Of a stretch of DNA of 64,000 bases, positions 8,865-18,592 are shown piece by piece. The notes under the pieces were generated by a model, which had not been told where the DNA came from, did not search any database, and worked only from the letters and a program-made list of their open reading frames with translations. The stretch is from positions 1-64,000 of the forward strand of contig NZ_AFHI01000012.1 in the NCBI RefSeq assembly GCF_000217935.1, in the 5' to 3' direction. The first letter of the stretch is position 1. Each line of letters opens with the position of its first letter. Source of the stretch: Rheinheimera sp. A13L (GTDB lineage Bacteria; Pseudomonadota; Gammaproteobacteria; Enterobacterales; Alteromonadaceae). The position numbers were made by a program, and so were the translations under genes.

Positions 8865-9674
8865 ATGCTGAAGTTTTTGTGTGACATCACCACTGCAGCT
8901 AAGGAAAGCCGCAGCTGCCCTTTACAGCAAAGGTTTAGCAAAAAGCAGCAGGCCATTGCCGATCGTGAACAGGAATTGCTGCACATAGCACAGCAACTGG
9001 TTGAAGCTGAAAGTTATGCCAATCTGACAATGGATAAACTAACGGCAGCCAGCCCCTATTCCAAAGGCACTATCTACAATCATTTTTCCAGTAAAGAAGA
9101 TGTGATCACAGCCTTGTGTAATGCTTCCTTGCGTCATGAAATCAGTTTATTTAAAAAAGCCCTGCGGTTTGAGGGGAATACCAGAGAAATAGCGCTGGCA
9201 TTGCATCAGGCCTATTTATTAGCGGCAAAACTGCAACCTGTTCTGTTTAGCTGTGTGCTGACGGCCAAATCGCCCTGGGTCCAGGAAAAAAGCTCACCTG
9301 CTCGTCTGACTATGCAGCAGGAGCTGGAAAAAGAAGTCACACAGATGATCGATGTTTTACTGCAACAAGCCATAGATGCCAATGAGCTGCAACCTAAAGC
9401 CGGGGCTACAGTCGATCTGATGGCCTTTGCAAATTGGGCAATCTCTTTTGGCAGCATAGCTTTGCTAAGCAGTGCCAGTGAAACCTACAGCATCGAACGG
9501 CTGCAAGGAACCCATCCTTTTTTGTTTAACTTAAACTGCGTATTGGATGGTATGAACTGGTTGCCATTAAGCTCTGACTGGGATTACAGCCAAAGCTGGC
9601 TGAGAGTTGAAAAAGAGATCTTTAGTCTCGAGCAACAACAGTTCTCTGTAGCTGTACCAGAGGTATTAAAATAA
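8865..9674 (+). CDS. TetR/AcrR-family transcriptional regulator
   Basis: A helix-turn-helix of the TetR type occupies about residues 33-80: AIADREQELLHIAQQLVEAE, then NLTMDKLTAASPYSKGTIYN and HFSSKEDVITAL. The ~185-residue C-terminal part is helical and would bind a ligand I cannot name. An in-frame TTG at 8808 gives a 288-residue form but has no ribosome site; the ATG at 8865 (269 residues) has AGGA about 13 nt upstream, so the start is uncertain. It is upstream of mlaA in the same direction with a 149-nt gap, so a regulatory link to lipid asymmetry is possible but unproven. Confidence 0.85.
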   Translation: MLKFLCDITTAAKESRSCPLQQRFSKKQQAIADREQELLHIAQQLVEAESYANLTMDKLTAASPYSKGTIYNHFSSKEDVITALCNASLRHEISLFKKALRFEGNTREIALALHQAYLLAAKLQPVLFSCVLTAKSPWVQEKSSPARLTMQQELEKEVTQMIDVLLQQAIDANELQPKAGATVDLMAFANWAISFGSIALLSSASETYSIERLQGTHPFLFNLNCVLDGMNWLPLSSDWDYSQSWLRVEKEIFSLEQQQFSVAVPEVLK

Positions 9675-9823
9675 GGTATTGTGTTGGTTCAGCTGTATTT
9701 TTCAGGCTGTTACAAGTTTTTTTACTAATGAGTACAAATCAATGCAGTAAAGCTGATGATCCAAATCCTGCTTTACAAGTATAATCATCAACCTGTTATT
9801 TCCCCCTCAACGGATGCAAATTT

Positions 9824-10588
9824 ATGGTCTTACGCATGAAGCCTGTTTTAGTGTCGTGCCTGGTACTGCTGATGGCAACGGGTTGCGCCAGCAAAAAGGC
9901 AGTGGACGAACAACAAGCACAAACCAATTATCAGGATCCCCGGGACCCTTTAGAATCCGTCAACCGTGATATCTGGGATTTTAACTACGATGTGCTGGAT
10001 GCTTATGTATTGCGCCCTGTCACTGTGGGTTATATGACGGTCGTACCAAAACCAGCCCGTACCGGTGTTGCCAATATGGTCAATAACCTGAGCGAACCAG
10101 CCAGTTTCGTCAATGGATTACTGCAAGCTAAACCTAAAAGTGCAGCCATCAGCCTGGGCCGTTTTGTATTAAACAGCTCCTTAGGTTTATTTGGTTTATT
10201 TGACGTCGCAAGCCGTATTGATTTAAACGCACAAGATGAAGACTTTAATCAGACACTGGCGGTCTGGGGTGTCGGCGATGGCCCTTATCTGATGATCCCT
10301 GCCATGGGGCCAACCACAACAAGAGGTCTGGTTGCTGGTGTGGTCGACGGCCTGTATTTCCCGTTAGGCATGTTAAATTCAAATCTGACCATAACACGTT
10401 TTACTGTGTCTGCTTTGGATGGACGTGAACAAATGATGTCGATGGAACAGCTGCTGAACGATTCAGTGGATCCATACGCCTTTATTAAAGAAGCTTATTT
10501 CCAGCGGGTTGAATTTAAAGTCTACGACGGCAATCCACCGAAAAAAGCCGAAGAAGATGAAAGTTATCTGGACGAATATTTACCTTAA
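9824..10588 (+). CDS. mlaA: MlaA (VacJ) outer-membrane lipoprotein
   Basis: Outer-membrane component of the Mla pathway, which removes mislocalised phospholipids from the outer leaflet and passes them to MlaC. It has a signal sequence with lipobox (VLLMATGC, Cys about residue 21). The mature protein has DPLESVNRDIWDFNYDVLD, RPVTVGYMTVVPKPARTGVA, NNLSEPASFVNGLLQ and GVGDGPYLMIPAMGPTTTRG, all hallmarks of MlaA. 254 residues is typical. It is distant from any mlaBCDEF genes, as usual. Confidence 0.95.
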   Translation: MVLRMKPVLVSCLVLLMATGCASKKAVDEQQAQTNYQDPRDPLESVNRDIWDFNYDVLDAYVLRPVTVGYMTVVPKPARTGVANMVNNLSEPASFVNGLLQAKPKSAAISLGRFVLNSSLGLFGLFDVASRIDLNAQDEDFNQTLAVWGVGDGPYLMIPAMGPTTTRGLVAGVVDGLYFPLGMLNSNLTITRFTVSALDGREQMMSMEQLLNDSVDPYAFIKEAYFQRVEFKVYDGNPPKKAEEDESYLDEYLP

Positions 10589-10605
10589 CCAGGGTTTACC
10601 TTAAG

Positions 10606-10623
10606 GGCCAGCTTATGCTGGCC
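10606..10623 (+). terminator. terminator-like hairpin after mlaA
   Basis: A perfect 7-bp stem GGCCAGC (10606-10612)/GCTGGCC (10617-10623) with loop TTAT, followed by ATTTATT. The T-run is weak; it could serve mlaA and also the converging Kelch gene. Confidence 0.55.
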
Positions 10624-10663
10624 ATTTATTGAACCGCTGTTCACACTTTTATGCTGACTAATT

Positions 10664-11950
10664 TTATTGCAGGCTAAGCTGTTCCAGCACAGCACTGGTC
10701 TGTTTTAACCCAGCAGCTGTAGCACCCCCTATCAGATAAATGCTGTTATCCAACACCACAACGCCTAAGCCATGACGTGGTGTGGGCATCTCACCCAACT
10801 GCTGCCAACGTCGCTCTGTAAAAGAATAAGCCCATACTTTGCTAAATACGCCACCTCCCTGCTGAAAAAACTCACCGCCCAGTGCCCATAGTTTGCCATT
10901 GAGCACTGCAGCAGCTAAGCCGGCCTGAGCTTCCGGCATTGGAGTCAACACCAGCCATGTTTGGCTTTTAGCATCATAACTATGCACATCAGCCTTATTG
11001 CCAGCCTGAACTTGCCTTCCACCCAGCAAATAACCTTTTCCTTCATAGACTACTGCAGCAGCACTATTTTTGGCTTGTGGCACTTTCGGTGCTGTTGTGA
11101 TTGTAAAGCTCTGTGGGTCAAAAACCCAATGTATAGCCACATCGGCCTGATCCTGCCACTGAGCATTTGCTTCAGGTACAGGCGAGCGACCAGAAAGCAA
11201 ATGAACTTTATCCTCAAGCATTTCACTTAATGGCTGCGGCAGGCTGGCTACTTTTAACCAGCGCTGCTGTTGCAGATCCAGCTTCAGTACATCAGCGCTG
11301 GCACTCCAGTTGCCACCATTGGCCTGAATAAAACCACCAAATAAAAACAACTGCTCTTTTACAGCGACCAGTTGGCCATGGTGACGCCCTTCAGGCAAAG
11401 CAGGGCCATAACGCCATGTATTGGTTTTTGCATTGTAGATTTGCACTGCGGCCGTCATCTGGCCCTGTTGTTTTGGCAGCTCAGAGCTCAGGCCACCCGC
11501 TACATAAATTTCTCCCTGAAATACTGCCGGATAAATTTCCTGTACCGTTAGAGCGTGTTGACGTTTCAGGGTTATTTTTGCAGCAGTCTGGCCGGTTTTT
11601 ATGCAAGGCAGCGCGAGTGCAGTGTAGTTATTCTACATAAACGAGTGCTAACGCAGCAGAAAGGCCGGCCAGGCGCTGCCCTTCGGGTTCGTCTGGCGGC
11701 GCCCTGAACTTTGTTGCCTACATGGATGTAGGTAAGGGGCGTGAGCAGGAGCGGAAGCTTCACTCGTCGCTCATTTAGAATAACTAAACTTCGCTCCTCG
11801 TTTCGCGTTCAAAGCGGCGCCAGAACGAACAAAATTTAATCTCGAAACGTCAACACGCTCTAGTAACAGATCCGCTTTTTTCTGCCAGGTCAGGCTGCCT
11901 GCCATGAGCTGAAAACTCAATAAACCACAGAACACATAAACTAATTTCAT
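10664..11950 (-). pseudogene. secreted Kelch-repeat protein gene, split by a MITE
   Basis: The ATG at 11950 has GGAG 6 nt upstream and begins a signal peptide (MKLVYVFCGLLSFQLMAG). After residue 30 the frame runs into the 310-bp element at 11551-11860 and stops 29 codons later, so the product would be about 59 residues. Past the element the frame continues as EIYPAVFQGEIYVAGGLSSE into an open frame to 10664 with Kelch blades (LFLFGGFIQANGG, GYLLGGRQVQAGN, LWALGGEFFQQGG, IYLIGGATAAG). Removing the element plus one TA rejoins the halves in frame (324 codons before the stop). An internal ATG at 11458 could give a leaderless 264-residue protein, unlikely to be exported. Confidence 0.88.
11551..11860. 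mobile_element. 310-bp MITE-like element with 17-bp terminal inverted repeats
   Basis: The ends are perfect inverted repeats: GAGCGTGTTGACGTTTC at 11551-11567 and its reverse complement at 11844-11860. Both sides are flanked by TA (11549-11550 and 11861-11862), the target duplication made by IS630/Tc1-mariner-type transposases. There is no transposase frame inside. Internal inverted repeats are present: AGTTATTCTA (11626-11635) with TAGAATAACT (11776-11785), CCTACAT/ATGTAGG (11717-11732), and a GTTCGTCTGGCG arm near 11687 with its partner near 11816-11830, so the RNA would fold strongly. Presumably mobilised in trans. No second copy was noticed in this window. Confidence 0.88.
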
Positions 11951-11967
11951 CTTTTACTCCAAAAAAT

Positions 11968-11996
11968 AAGGCCAGAGGATTGCTCCGTCTGGCCTT
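11968..11996 (-). terminator. intrinsic terminator after the POT transporter gene
   Basis: AAGGCCAGA (11968-11976) pairs perfectly with TCTGGCCTT (11988-11996); reading on the minus strand it is followed by ATTTTTT. It ends the transporter transcript and lies directly before the Kelch gene ATG. Confidence 0.8.
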
Positions 11997-12015
11997 TATT
12001 TATAGCTTTATAGCT

Positions 12016-13434
12016 TTAGCTTTGCATACGCTCTGCGCCATGCATCCAGCGTACTAAAGTACCGGATAACATCCACAGCAATGCAGCGAAAAATACCAGT
12101 GCTACAGCTATGCCACCAAAGACTACCAGTAAACCAGCGTGAGCAGCCTGTACGCCAAAGGAAGCAGCAAATTCAACCACAGCGTTGTTATCACCGGCAG
12201 TATCTGAATAAGCGCCAACATAACCTGCCAGATAATGAGCCACAGCAGGCATCAGGAACCAGACACCCATGATAAGCGAAGCTAATTTCACCGGAGCCAG
12301 CTTGGTCATTAAAGACAAGCCGACAGGAGAAATACAAAGCTCACCTAAGGTATGGAATAAGAAGGCTAAAGTTAACCACATCATGCTGGATTTAGCTGAA
12401 GGATTCACCTGCATTTCAAATACACCAACAATCAGGAAAATAAAACCGATAGAGGTTAGCAACATACCAAACAAAATTTTGATAGGGGCGTCAGGCTGCT
12501 TATTCATTGCATTCAGCTTGACCCATAACCAAGCAAATAAAGGTGCAAACATCAGGATAAATAACGGGTTTAAGGACTGGAACCAGCCTGCAGGAACTTC
12601 AAAAGCACCTACCATACGGTCGGTATGTTCCGCAGCAAATAAACTCATTAGACCACCAGCTTGTTCAAAGGCCAGCCAGAACATAGTGACAAACACAAAC
12701 AGGAATAACACTACTCTCAAACGGTCAAATTCAACTTTGGTTAAAGGAGTTGGCGTACCAGATGCGCTGCGGGATGAAATACGACCTGGTACTTTACCTA
12801 AGTCACCTAAGTACTTTTGAGCAAACAACAGCTGAATAACCACAGATAAGGTCATACCTATACCTGCAGCTAAATAACCATAACGCCAGCCGAAAGCATC
12901 ACTTTCACCTAAAGAAGAGGTCACTAAAGGCGCAATAAAAGCACCTAAGTTAATACCCATATAAAAAATAGTAAAACCACCGTCACGACGGGCATCGCCC
13001 TGAGGATACAGGTCGCCTACTATGGCAGAGATATTGGGTTTAAATAAACCGTTACCGGCAATAATAAAACCTAAACCTACATAAAATAACGACATGCTGT
13101 GTGGCGTGGCAGCAAACAAAGTGTACTGACCAATAGCCATTAAAGCGCCACCCAAAATAATAGACTTACGCTGGCCTAACAGGTTGTCTGCAATCAAACC
13201 ACCAAACAAAGTAGCGGCATAAACCAAACCTGTGTAGTAACCATAAAGTAATAACGCATCACCATTACTCAGACCAAAGCCCGGGTTAGTGGATTCAGTA
13301 GCGGCAACTAAAGTCAGAATAAGTAAAGCGCGCATCCCGTAGTAGGAAAAGCGCTCCCACATTTCTGTGGAAAAAAGCAGGAAGAGTCCTTTCGGATGAC
13401 CGAATAAAGTCCCCGAAGCTGGCGGTTGATTCAT
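12016..13434 (-). CDS. POT-family proton-coupled oligopeptide transporter
   Basis: Inner-membrane MFS symporter for di- and tripeptides (PTR2/DtpA type). The proton-coupling motif ExxERFxYYG appears at the N-terminus (STEMWERFSYYGMRALLILT). Also typical are GGLIADNLLGQRKSIILGG (the TM2-3 loop), FTIFYMGINLGAFIAPLV (PTR2 signature) and FHTLGELCISPVGLSLMTKL. About 12-14 membrane segments; 472 residues is normal. Monocistronic, terminated by the hairpin at 11968-11996. The substrate range cannot be decided from sequence. Confidence 0.93.
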   Translation of the reverse strand: MNQPPASGTLFGHPKGLFLLFSTEMWERFSYYGMRALLILTLVAATESTNPGFGLSNGDALLLYGYYTGLVYAATLFGGLIADNLLGQRKSIILGGALMAIGQYTLFAATPHSMSLFYVGLGFIIAGNGLFKPNISAIVGDLYPQGDARRDGGFTIFYMGINLGAFIAPLVTSSLGESDAFGWRYGYLAAGIGMTLSVVIQLLFAQKYLGDLGKVPGRISSRSASGTPTPLTKVEFDRLRVVLFLFVFVTMFWLAFEQAGGLMSLFAAEHTDRMVGAFEVPAGWFQSLNPLFILMFAPLFAWLWVKLNAMNKQPDAPIKILFGMLLTSIGFIFLIVGVFEMQVNPSAKSSMMWLTLAFLFHTLGELCISPVGLSLMTKLAPVKLASLIMGVWFLMPAVAHYLAGYVGAYSDTAGDNNAVVEFAASFGVQAAHAGLLVVFGGIAVALVFFAALLWMLSGTLVRWMHGAERMQS

Positions 13435-13599
13435 AACGTGATCCTAGATTGTGGGTTTATTTTAATTATGGTTTGGAGTACATACTACCTGTGCAAGCCC
13501 ATAGTACAGGGGCCAAAACAGCAGGACATAGTTTTTTAGCTGCCGTGTTATAGCCTATTGGACATCAAATGAAAAGAGGCAAAAGGACAGAAGGGGAAA

Positions 13600-13626
13600 G
13601 CAAAAGGCCAGAGCCTGACCTTTTGC
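13600..13626 (-). terminator. terminator after the ccm operon
   Basis: GCAAAAGG (13600-13607) pairs with CCTTTTGC (13619-13626), about 50 nt past the ccmI stop on the minus strand; a modest T-rich stretch follows. Confidence 0.55.
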
Positions 13627-13676
13627 TTGTTTAAGCATCAATTTAAAGCGGTATTTTTAGCGAACTTCAGCATGGG

Positions 13677-14885
13677 TTAAGGCTGCAGGCTAAGGCTCAG
13701 ACGAAGTGCTGCTTCGTCAAAACTGAGTTCGTCAGACTGTACCTGCGGACCATTTTCATCATTCAGCACCTGACCTGACAACGACAAACGGGCACTGATT
13801 TGAATACGATCGGCGTTGGCTAAAGTCCAGCCCTGTTGCATCGCCTGAGCTTCACTGAGGGTAATGGTCTGAGTGCCACTGAATACCGGCAGTTTTTGCA
13901 CAGCCAATGGCAAAGGTGGCCCGTCCACTGCTTTGGCAAATACAAACAAAGTGCCTGTTTTGTATTTCTCTGCCAGTTCAGGGCTGATGGTTAATTCGAT
14001 ATTAACCTGACGACCTGATACTGGTGTTTCAAAGTTTTGCTCCTCTGCTGGCATCAGCCCCAGCTTTTGTTGCACCAGCGCATAACGTGGGTCAGAGGTC
14101 TCCAGCTTAGGCAACAATAACTGCCATGCTTGCTGTGCCTGCTCTTTATCGCCCCGCTCTTCTGCCACCATCGCCAGCATAGAAAGTGCATCCGTGTTGT
14201 CCGGGTCCTGTTGTAAGACGTTGGACAAACTGCGCGCAGCTTTCGCCAGATGTTCATCACCAGCAGCCACTAACAAGGCCTGACTGTAGCTGATCAGCAC
14301 ATTGATGCGGTTCGGTGTTAAAGCCAGCGCCTTTTCAAAAGCTTCAATGGCATCATCTAACATGCCTTTGGATAACCAGATGCGGCCAATCACAAACCAG
14401 GCAACGGCGTCATCGCCTTCTTTACTGATTTTAGTGCGCAGCGCCAAAGCAAAAAGGTTAATTTCTTCTTCAGTTAAGGGTTCACCTTTATTCAGTAGTG
14501 CACGCTCACCGTACTCTGGCAATAGCTGCTGCGCAGTTTGCCAGTTTTGCAGCGCGGTAAAATGGCCGGTCAGACTGTAAAGCCACACTGTGCCTAATAA
14601 CACCAAAACACTGGTGCCCAGCACCCATGCAGTTGGCGAACCAGAAACCCGCTGTTGGTTTTGTTGCTGCTGCAGGTATTGAGTTTTTAATTCAGCAGCC
14701 GCCAGCGTAAAGTCCTGTTCAGCTAATTCTCCATTGTCCCTGGCCTGGGATAACAGCTGCAGTTTTTCTTCAAACTGAACCGCAGGGCTTAGTTGCACTC
14801 CAGCCCCTTTGCGGCGGAAAAACAGCAGCAACAGCACAATAAGTACCAGCATTAAAGCGCCAGCAAAACTTAACGACATCAGCAT
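13677..14885 (-). CDS. ccmI: cytochrome c biogenesis protein CcmI (TPR)
   Basis: Last gene of the ccm operon. CcmI holds apocytochrome c for the CcmFH haem ligation complex. Two N-terminal membrane helices (about residues 4-22, and a second near 87-105, TAWVLGTSVLVLLGTVWLYS) flank a cytoplasmic leucine-rich loop (FEEKLQLLSQARDNGELAEQ). The periplasmic part has TPR-like repeats (AWFVIGRIWLSKGMLDDAIE and AFEKALALTPNRINVLISYS) and a C-terminal beta-rich domain. 402 residues matches CcmI. Its start overlaps the ccmH stop by one base. Confidence 0.92.
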   Translation of the reverse strand: MLMSLSFAGALMLVLIVLLLLFFRRKGAGVQLSPAVQFEEKLQLLSQARDNGELAEQDFTLAAAELKTQYLQQQQNQQRVSGSPTAWVLGTSVLVLLGTVWLYSLTGHFTALQNWQTAQQLLPEYGERALLNKGEPLTEEEINLFALALRTKISKEGDDAVAWFVIGRIWLSKGMLDDAIEAFEKALALTPNRINVLISYSQALLVAAGDEHLAKAARSLSNVLQQDPDNTDALSMLAMVAEERGDKEQAQQAWQLLLPKLETSDPRYALVQQKLGLMPAEEQNFETPVSGRQVNIELTISPELAEKYKTGTLFVFAKAVDGPPLPLAVQKLPVFSGTQTITLSEAQAMQQGWTLANADRIQISARLSLSGQVLNDENGPQVQSDELSFDEAALRLSLSLQP

Positions 14886-15355
14886 CAGCTTTTTCTCCTG
14901 TACTGCTCAATCAACTGATCCAGTTGTTGTTCCAGTTGCGGCGTTGCCTGCTCAGCTGACTCAGTCACAGCACCACTGCGCTCAGCTCTGCGTCGCAGCA
15001 GCAATACCAGCACCAGACCAAAGGCCATTAATGCAGGCAACAACCATAAAATCAGCGTAAATTTATTCAGTGGTGGCTGGTAATGCACAAAGTCGCCGTA
15101 ACGGCTTTTCATATAGTCCAGCACCTGATCTTTGTCTTGCCCTTGCTGCACCAGCTCCAGCGTTTTATTGCGCATATCCACAGCCACTACAGCGTTGGAG
15201 TCAGCAATATTCTGGTTTTGACACTTAGGGCAACGTAATTCCTGAGTAAGCTCTTTAAACAAGGCTTGCTGCTCTGGGCTTTGAAACTCAATCAAAGCTT
15301 GCGAGGCTTGAGTTGTTGCAGTGAACAACAGCAGGCTTAGAAAAAATGCTTTCAT
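14885..15355 (-). CDS. ccmH: cytochrome c maturation thiol reductase CcmH
   Basis: Periplasm-facing thioredoxin-like partner that reduces or holds the apocytochrome CXXCH motif with CcmG. It has a signal sequence (MKAFFLSLLLFTATTQAS), the redox motif LRCPKCQNQNIADSNA (about residues 40-55), DMRNKTLELVQQGQDKDQVL, YGDFVHYQPPLNKFT and one C-terminal membrane helix (LILWLLPALMAFGLVLVLLL). 156 residues equals the short CcmH form, the TPR half being encoded separately as ccmI. Confidence 0.95.
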   Translation of the reverse strand: MKAFFLSLLLFTATTQASQALIEFQSPEQQALFKELTQELRCPKCQNQNIADSNAVVAVDMRNKTLELVQQGQDKDQVLDYMKSRYGDFVHYQPPLNKFTLILWLLPALMAFGLVLVLLLRRRAERSGAVTESAEQATPQLEQQLDQLIEQYRRKS

Positions 15356-15358
15356 GCC

Positions 15359-15928
15359 CTACTCCTCTAAACTTTGATAAGCAGCGGCCAGCTTCTGTTG
15401 CCAGACTTGCGGATTAATATCACCTATATGGTGATAACGAATAATGCCTTTAGCATCGATCAAAAAGGTTTCCGGCGCGCCTGTGACCCCTAAATCAAAA
15501 ATCAGGCTGCGGTCTTTATCCAGAATATTCCACTGATAAGGATCGCCTTGTTGTTCGAGCTTCAATGCCACTTCCTGCTGCAGTGCAGTCAGGTTAAATA
15601 CCTCGCCAAAAGCCGCATCGCTCGGTTGCTGATAATACAAACCTATAATCATCACACCCTGCTCACGCAGTTCGGTCAGATAAGCCAGTTCGGCATTACA
15701 GGTCACACACCAGGTGCCCCAGACATTCAGCAAATAAGGCTTACCTTTAAGCTTCTCTGCAGTCCAGAGGTTATCCGGCTGCTGCAGATCAGGTAAGGTA
15801 AATGCCGGAAGTGGTTTATTTAATACCGAGGACTCACGCTCCATAGGATCAGAAAACAAACCACTGAATAAAAATACCGACAAGCCAATAAAGAGCACAA
15901 AGGGGATAAAAAAAGCCAGTTTACGCAT
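15359..15928 (-). CDS. ccmG: thiol:disulfide interchange protein CcmG/DsbE
   Basis: Membrane-anchored periplasmic thioredoxin that keeps the haem-binding cysteines of apocytochrome c reduced. It has an N-terminal anchor ([20 protein letters not shown]), the catalytic LLNVWGTWCVTCNAELAYL (WCVTC rather than the commoner WCPxC) and a cis-Pro loop VTGAPETFLIDAKGIIRYHH. The start at 15928 has AAGGA 9 nt upstream, giving 189 residues; a longer in-frame form from 15994 would lie inside ccmF. Overlaps the ccmF end by 8 nt. Confidence 0.94.
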   Translation of the reverse strand: MRKLAFFIPFVLFIGLSVFLFSGLFSDPMERESSVLNKPLPAFTLPDLQQPDNLWTAEKLKGKPYLLNVWGTWCVTCNAELAYLTELREQGVMIIGLYYQQPSDAAFGEVFNLTALQQEVALKLEQQGDPYQWNILDKDRSLIFDLGVTGAPETFLIDAKGIIRYHHIGDINPQVWQQKLAAAYQSLEE

Positions 15929-17900
15929 CAGCTTTGTCCTTCTGTTCGGTGGTATCTTTTCGATCAACAGTACGACGACGATAGCGCTTATCACAAAGCG
16001 CTATCAAAGCACCCAGCGACATCAGTAAACCCCCTAACCAAATCCAGCGCACAAAAGGCTTCACATACAAACTCAAAGCCCAGCTGTCTTCTGAAAGCGA
16101 CTCGCCTAAAGCCACGTACAAGTCACGGCTTAAACGGGCATGCACAGCAGCTTCGGTCATGACACTGCGCTGCACTGTATAAAAGCGTTTTTCTGCATGT
16201 AAATGAGTAACATAGTCGCCCTGATAACTGACATCCAATTCAGCTGCTTCGCCGCTGTAGTTAGGGCCTTTTAAGTCGTAGACTTCCACCAGCTTAAACT
16301 GGTAACCAGCCAGTTCGACCTGATCACCGGCTTTCATTCGGACCTGAGTTTCCACACTGTAGGTTTTGGTCATAGCAACCCCAACCACCAGCACAGCAAA
16401 ACCAATATGCGCCAGCGTCATACCAAAATGACTGGCATTGAGTTTCGTCAGGCCTTGTGTGATGGAGCCAAACTGCTGCAAACGCTGCAGCAACTCAAAA
16501 ATAGCGGATGAACCAACCCAGGCGCCTAATAACAAACCTAGCAAGGCCAAATTAGCCTGAATACTTTGGGTTGCAGCCATAGTTCCTAAAGCCAGAATTA
16601 AAGTGGCGATAGCAATTAAACTCATCGGCTTTAACAAAGGTTGGACTTGTTGCTGTTTCCAGCGCACCCAGGGGCCTAAACCCAATAACAACGAAAATGG
16701 GATCACCAGGTAATAAAACAGTTGGTTAAAAAACGGCTCGCCAATAGAGATGGAACCTAAGCCCAACTCTTTATGCACCAGTGGGAACAAAGTGCCTAGT
16801 AACACCACCAAAGTGGCGGTTAACAGGAAAATATTATTGCCCCACAGCAGCACTTCACGGGAAAACAATTCGTAACGGGCCTGGCTGCGTACTGAGTTCA
16901 TCCGAATGGCGTACAGCAATAAAGAGCCGCCGACCACCACCAGTAAAAATGCCAATAAATACAAACCCCGATCCGGATCGGCAGCAAAAGAATGCACAGA
17001 CACTAAAACGCCTGAACGCACTAAAAAGGCGCCTAACAAGCTGAGCGAAAATGCGCCTATCGCCAAAAGCACTGTCCAGGATTTAAAAGTACCGCGTTTT
17101 TCTGTCACAGCTAAAGAATGGATCAGCGCAGTACCAACCAGCCATGGCATAAAAGAAGCGTTTTCAACCGGATCCCAGAACCACCAGCCGCCCCAGCCTA
17201 ATTCAGCATAAGCCCACCAGCTACCGAGCATAATGCCCATCGTCAGGAACATCCAGGCCGCTAAAGTCCAGGGTCTGGCCCAACGTGCCCAGGTACTGTC
17301 AAACTTACCGCCCATCAGCGCAGCTATGGCAAAAGCAAAAGACACCGCAAAACCTACATAACCCATATACAGCATAGGAGGGTGAATGATCATGCCAAAA
17401 TCCTGCAACAGCGGATTTAAATCACGGCCATCGACAGGGTAATATGGCAGACTGAGCATAAAGGGATTGGACATAAAGAGCACAAAGGCATAAAAGCCCA
17501 CTGCTATTAAGCCCATCACACCTAAAATACGGCCCTGAAACTGCAAAGGTAAGCTGCGGGAAAACAAGGCAACTGCACCAATCCATCCTGCCAGAGTAAG
17601 CAACCACAGCAGCATGGAGCCTTCATGTCCTCCCCAGACGGCCGTTAAACGGTAGTACCATGGCAATAAAGAATTCGAGTTGCTGGCCACATAAACGACA
17701 GTAAAATCATTGGCCCAAAAGGCGTAAGACAAAGCCCAGAATGAAAAGGCAGTCAGAAAAAACAGTGCATAAGCCAGCGGATTACCCAGCTCTAATGCAG
17801 TTTGATTGCCTTTAAAGCTGCCATACAAAGGCACTATAGCTAAAGCCAGAGAAACACAAAAGGCAAAGGTTAGCGCCAGTTGACCATATTCTGCAATCAT
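15921..17900 (-). CDS. ccmF: haem lyase subunit CcmF
   Basis: Core of the System I haem lyase, a polytopic inner-membrane protein that attaches haem to apocytochrome c. It has about 15 hydrophobic segments. The WWD motif is visible as [20 protein letters not shown] (about residues 235-254), and [20 protein letters not shown] and [14 protein letters not shown] precede it. The long periplasmic loop near the C-terminus and the final helix ([20 protein letters not shown]) are present. 659 residues is the usual length. Confidence 0.97.
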   Translation of the reverse strand: MIAEYGQLALTFAFCVSLALAIVPLYGSFKGNQTALELGNPLAYALFFLTAFSFWALSYAFWANDFTVVYVASNSNSLLPWYYRLTAVWGGHEGSMLLWLLTLAGWIGAVALFSRSLPLQFQGRILGVMGLIAVGFYAFVLFMSNPFMLSLPYYPVDGRDLNPLLQDFGMIIHPPMLYMGYVGFAVSFAFAIAALMGGKFDSTWARWARPWTLAAWMFLTMGIMLGSWWAYAELGWGGWWFWDPVENASFMPWLVGTALIHSLAVTEKRGTFKSWTVLLAIGAFSLSLLGAFLVRSGVLVSVHSFAADPDRGLYLLAFLLVVVGGSLLLYAIRMNSVRSQARYELFSREVLLWGNNIFLLTATLVVLLGTLFPLVHKELGLGSISIGEPFFNQLFYYLVIPFSLLLGLGPWVRWKQQQVQPLLKPMSLIAIATLILALGTMAATQSIQANLALLGLLLGAWVGSSAIFELLQRLQQFGSITQGLTKLNASHFGMTLAHIGFAVLVVGVAMTKTYSVETQVRMKAGDQVELAGYQFKLVEVYDLKGPNYSGEAAELDVSYQGDYVTHLHAEKRFYTVQRSVMTEAAVHARLSRDLYVALGESLSEDSWALSLYVKPFVRWIWLGGLLMSLGALIALCDKRYRRRTVDRKDTTEQKDKADA

Positions 17901-18391
17901 GGCTGCTGACCTTTATCAGACTCTTTATACAACTGCGAAGGCGGTACATGCTTAATACCTTTTAAGGCTTCAGCCACTTCAGGCGGCATATACTCTTCAT
18001 CGTGTTTGGCTAACACTTCTGAAGCTAAAATGGTGGTTTTATCCACCAGCACACCTTGAGCCACTATGCCCTGCCCTTCACGGAATAAATCCGGCAATAT
18101 GCCTTCATACTCCACTGTCACTATTGGGCCTGTGTCGACTAAATCGAAGCTGACTTTCAGCGAGTCAGGAGCACGGCGCACCGATCCTTTAACCACCATG
18201 CCACCTATACGCAGGCGCTGGCCCACTTCAGGTTTTACTTTTTTATCCCCTATGCCTTCGATCAACTGGCTGGGCGTATAAAACAAATCAATATTTTGTT
18301 GCAATGCATACAACATGGCGCCTATAGCACCACCTAACAACAACACAAAGGCCGTTACAGCCACTAAGCGTTTCTGACGTCTCGGATTCAT
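17897..18391 (-). CDS. ccmE: haem chaperone CcmE
   Basis: Carries haem covalently from CcmC to CcmF in the periplasm. An N-terminal anchor ([20 protein letters not shown]) is followed by an OB-fold with [13 protein letters not shown] and the haem-binding region [14 protein letters not shown] (His about residue 130, with the conserved Tyr of HDExY). 164 residues. Overlaps ccmF by 4 nt. Confidence 0.96.
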   Translation of the reverse strand: MNPRRQKRLVAVTAFVLLLGGAIGAMLYALQQNIDLFYTPSQLIEGIGDKKVKPEVGQRLRIGGMVVKGSVRRAPDSLKVSFDLVDTGPIVTVEYEGILPDLFREGQGIVAQGVLVDKTTILASEVLAKHDEEYMPPEVAEALKGIKHVPPSQLYKESDKGQQP

Positions 18392-18592
18392 CTACTTCTC
18401 TTTCTCCTGATGTTGCCGCACCCGTTGTTCCCGCGCTGCTTTGGCGCGGATTTGTTGTTGTATGTTTTTATGTTGCTGCTTGCTGTACCACCACAAGCCA
18501 AGCAGCAATCCATAAGTGGTACCAAATGATAACCAGACAAAAAGAGCGTAACCGCCCATGGCCCAAAAGTCTGCCCAGGATGTAAAAGCCAT
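18392..18592 (-). CDS. ccmD: haem exporter subunit CcmD
   Basis: A 66-residue single-pass protein needed to release holo-CcmE from CcmABC. One membrane helix (ALFVWLSFGTTYGLLLGLWW) and a basic cytoplasmic tail (QQHKNIQQQIRAKAAREQRV). Starts within the ccmC stop (TAATG) and abuts ccmE. Confidence 0.93.
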   Translation of the reverse strand: MAFTSWADFWAMGGYALFVWLSFGTTYGLLLGLWWYSKQQHKNIQQQIRAKAAREQRVRQHQEKEK

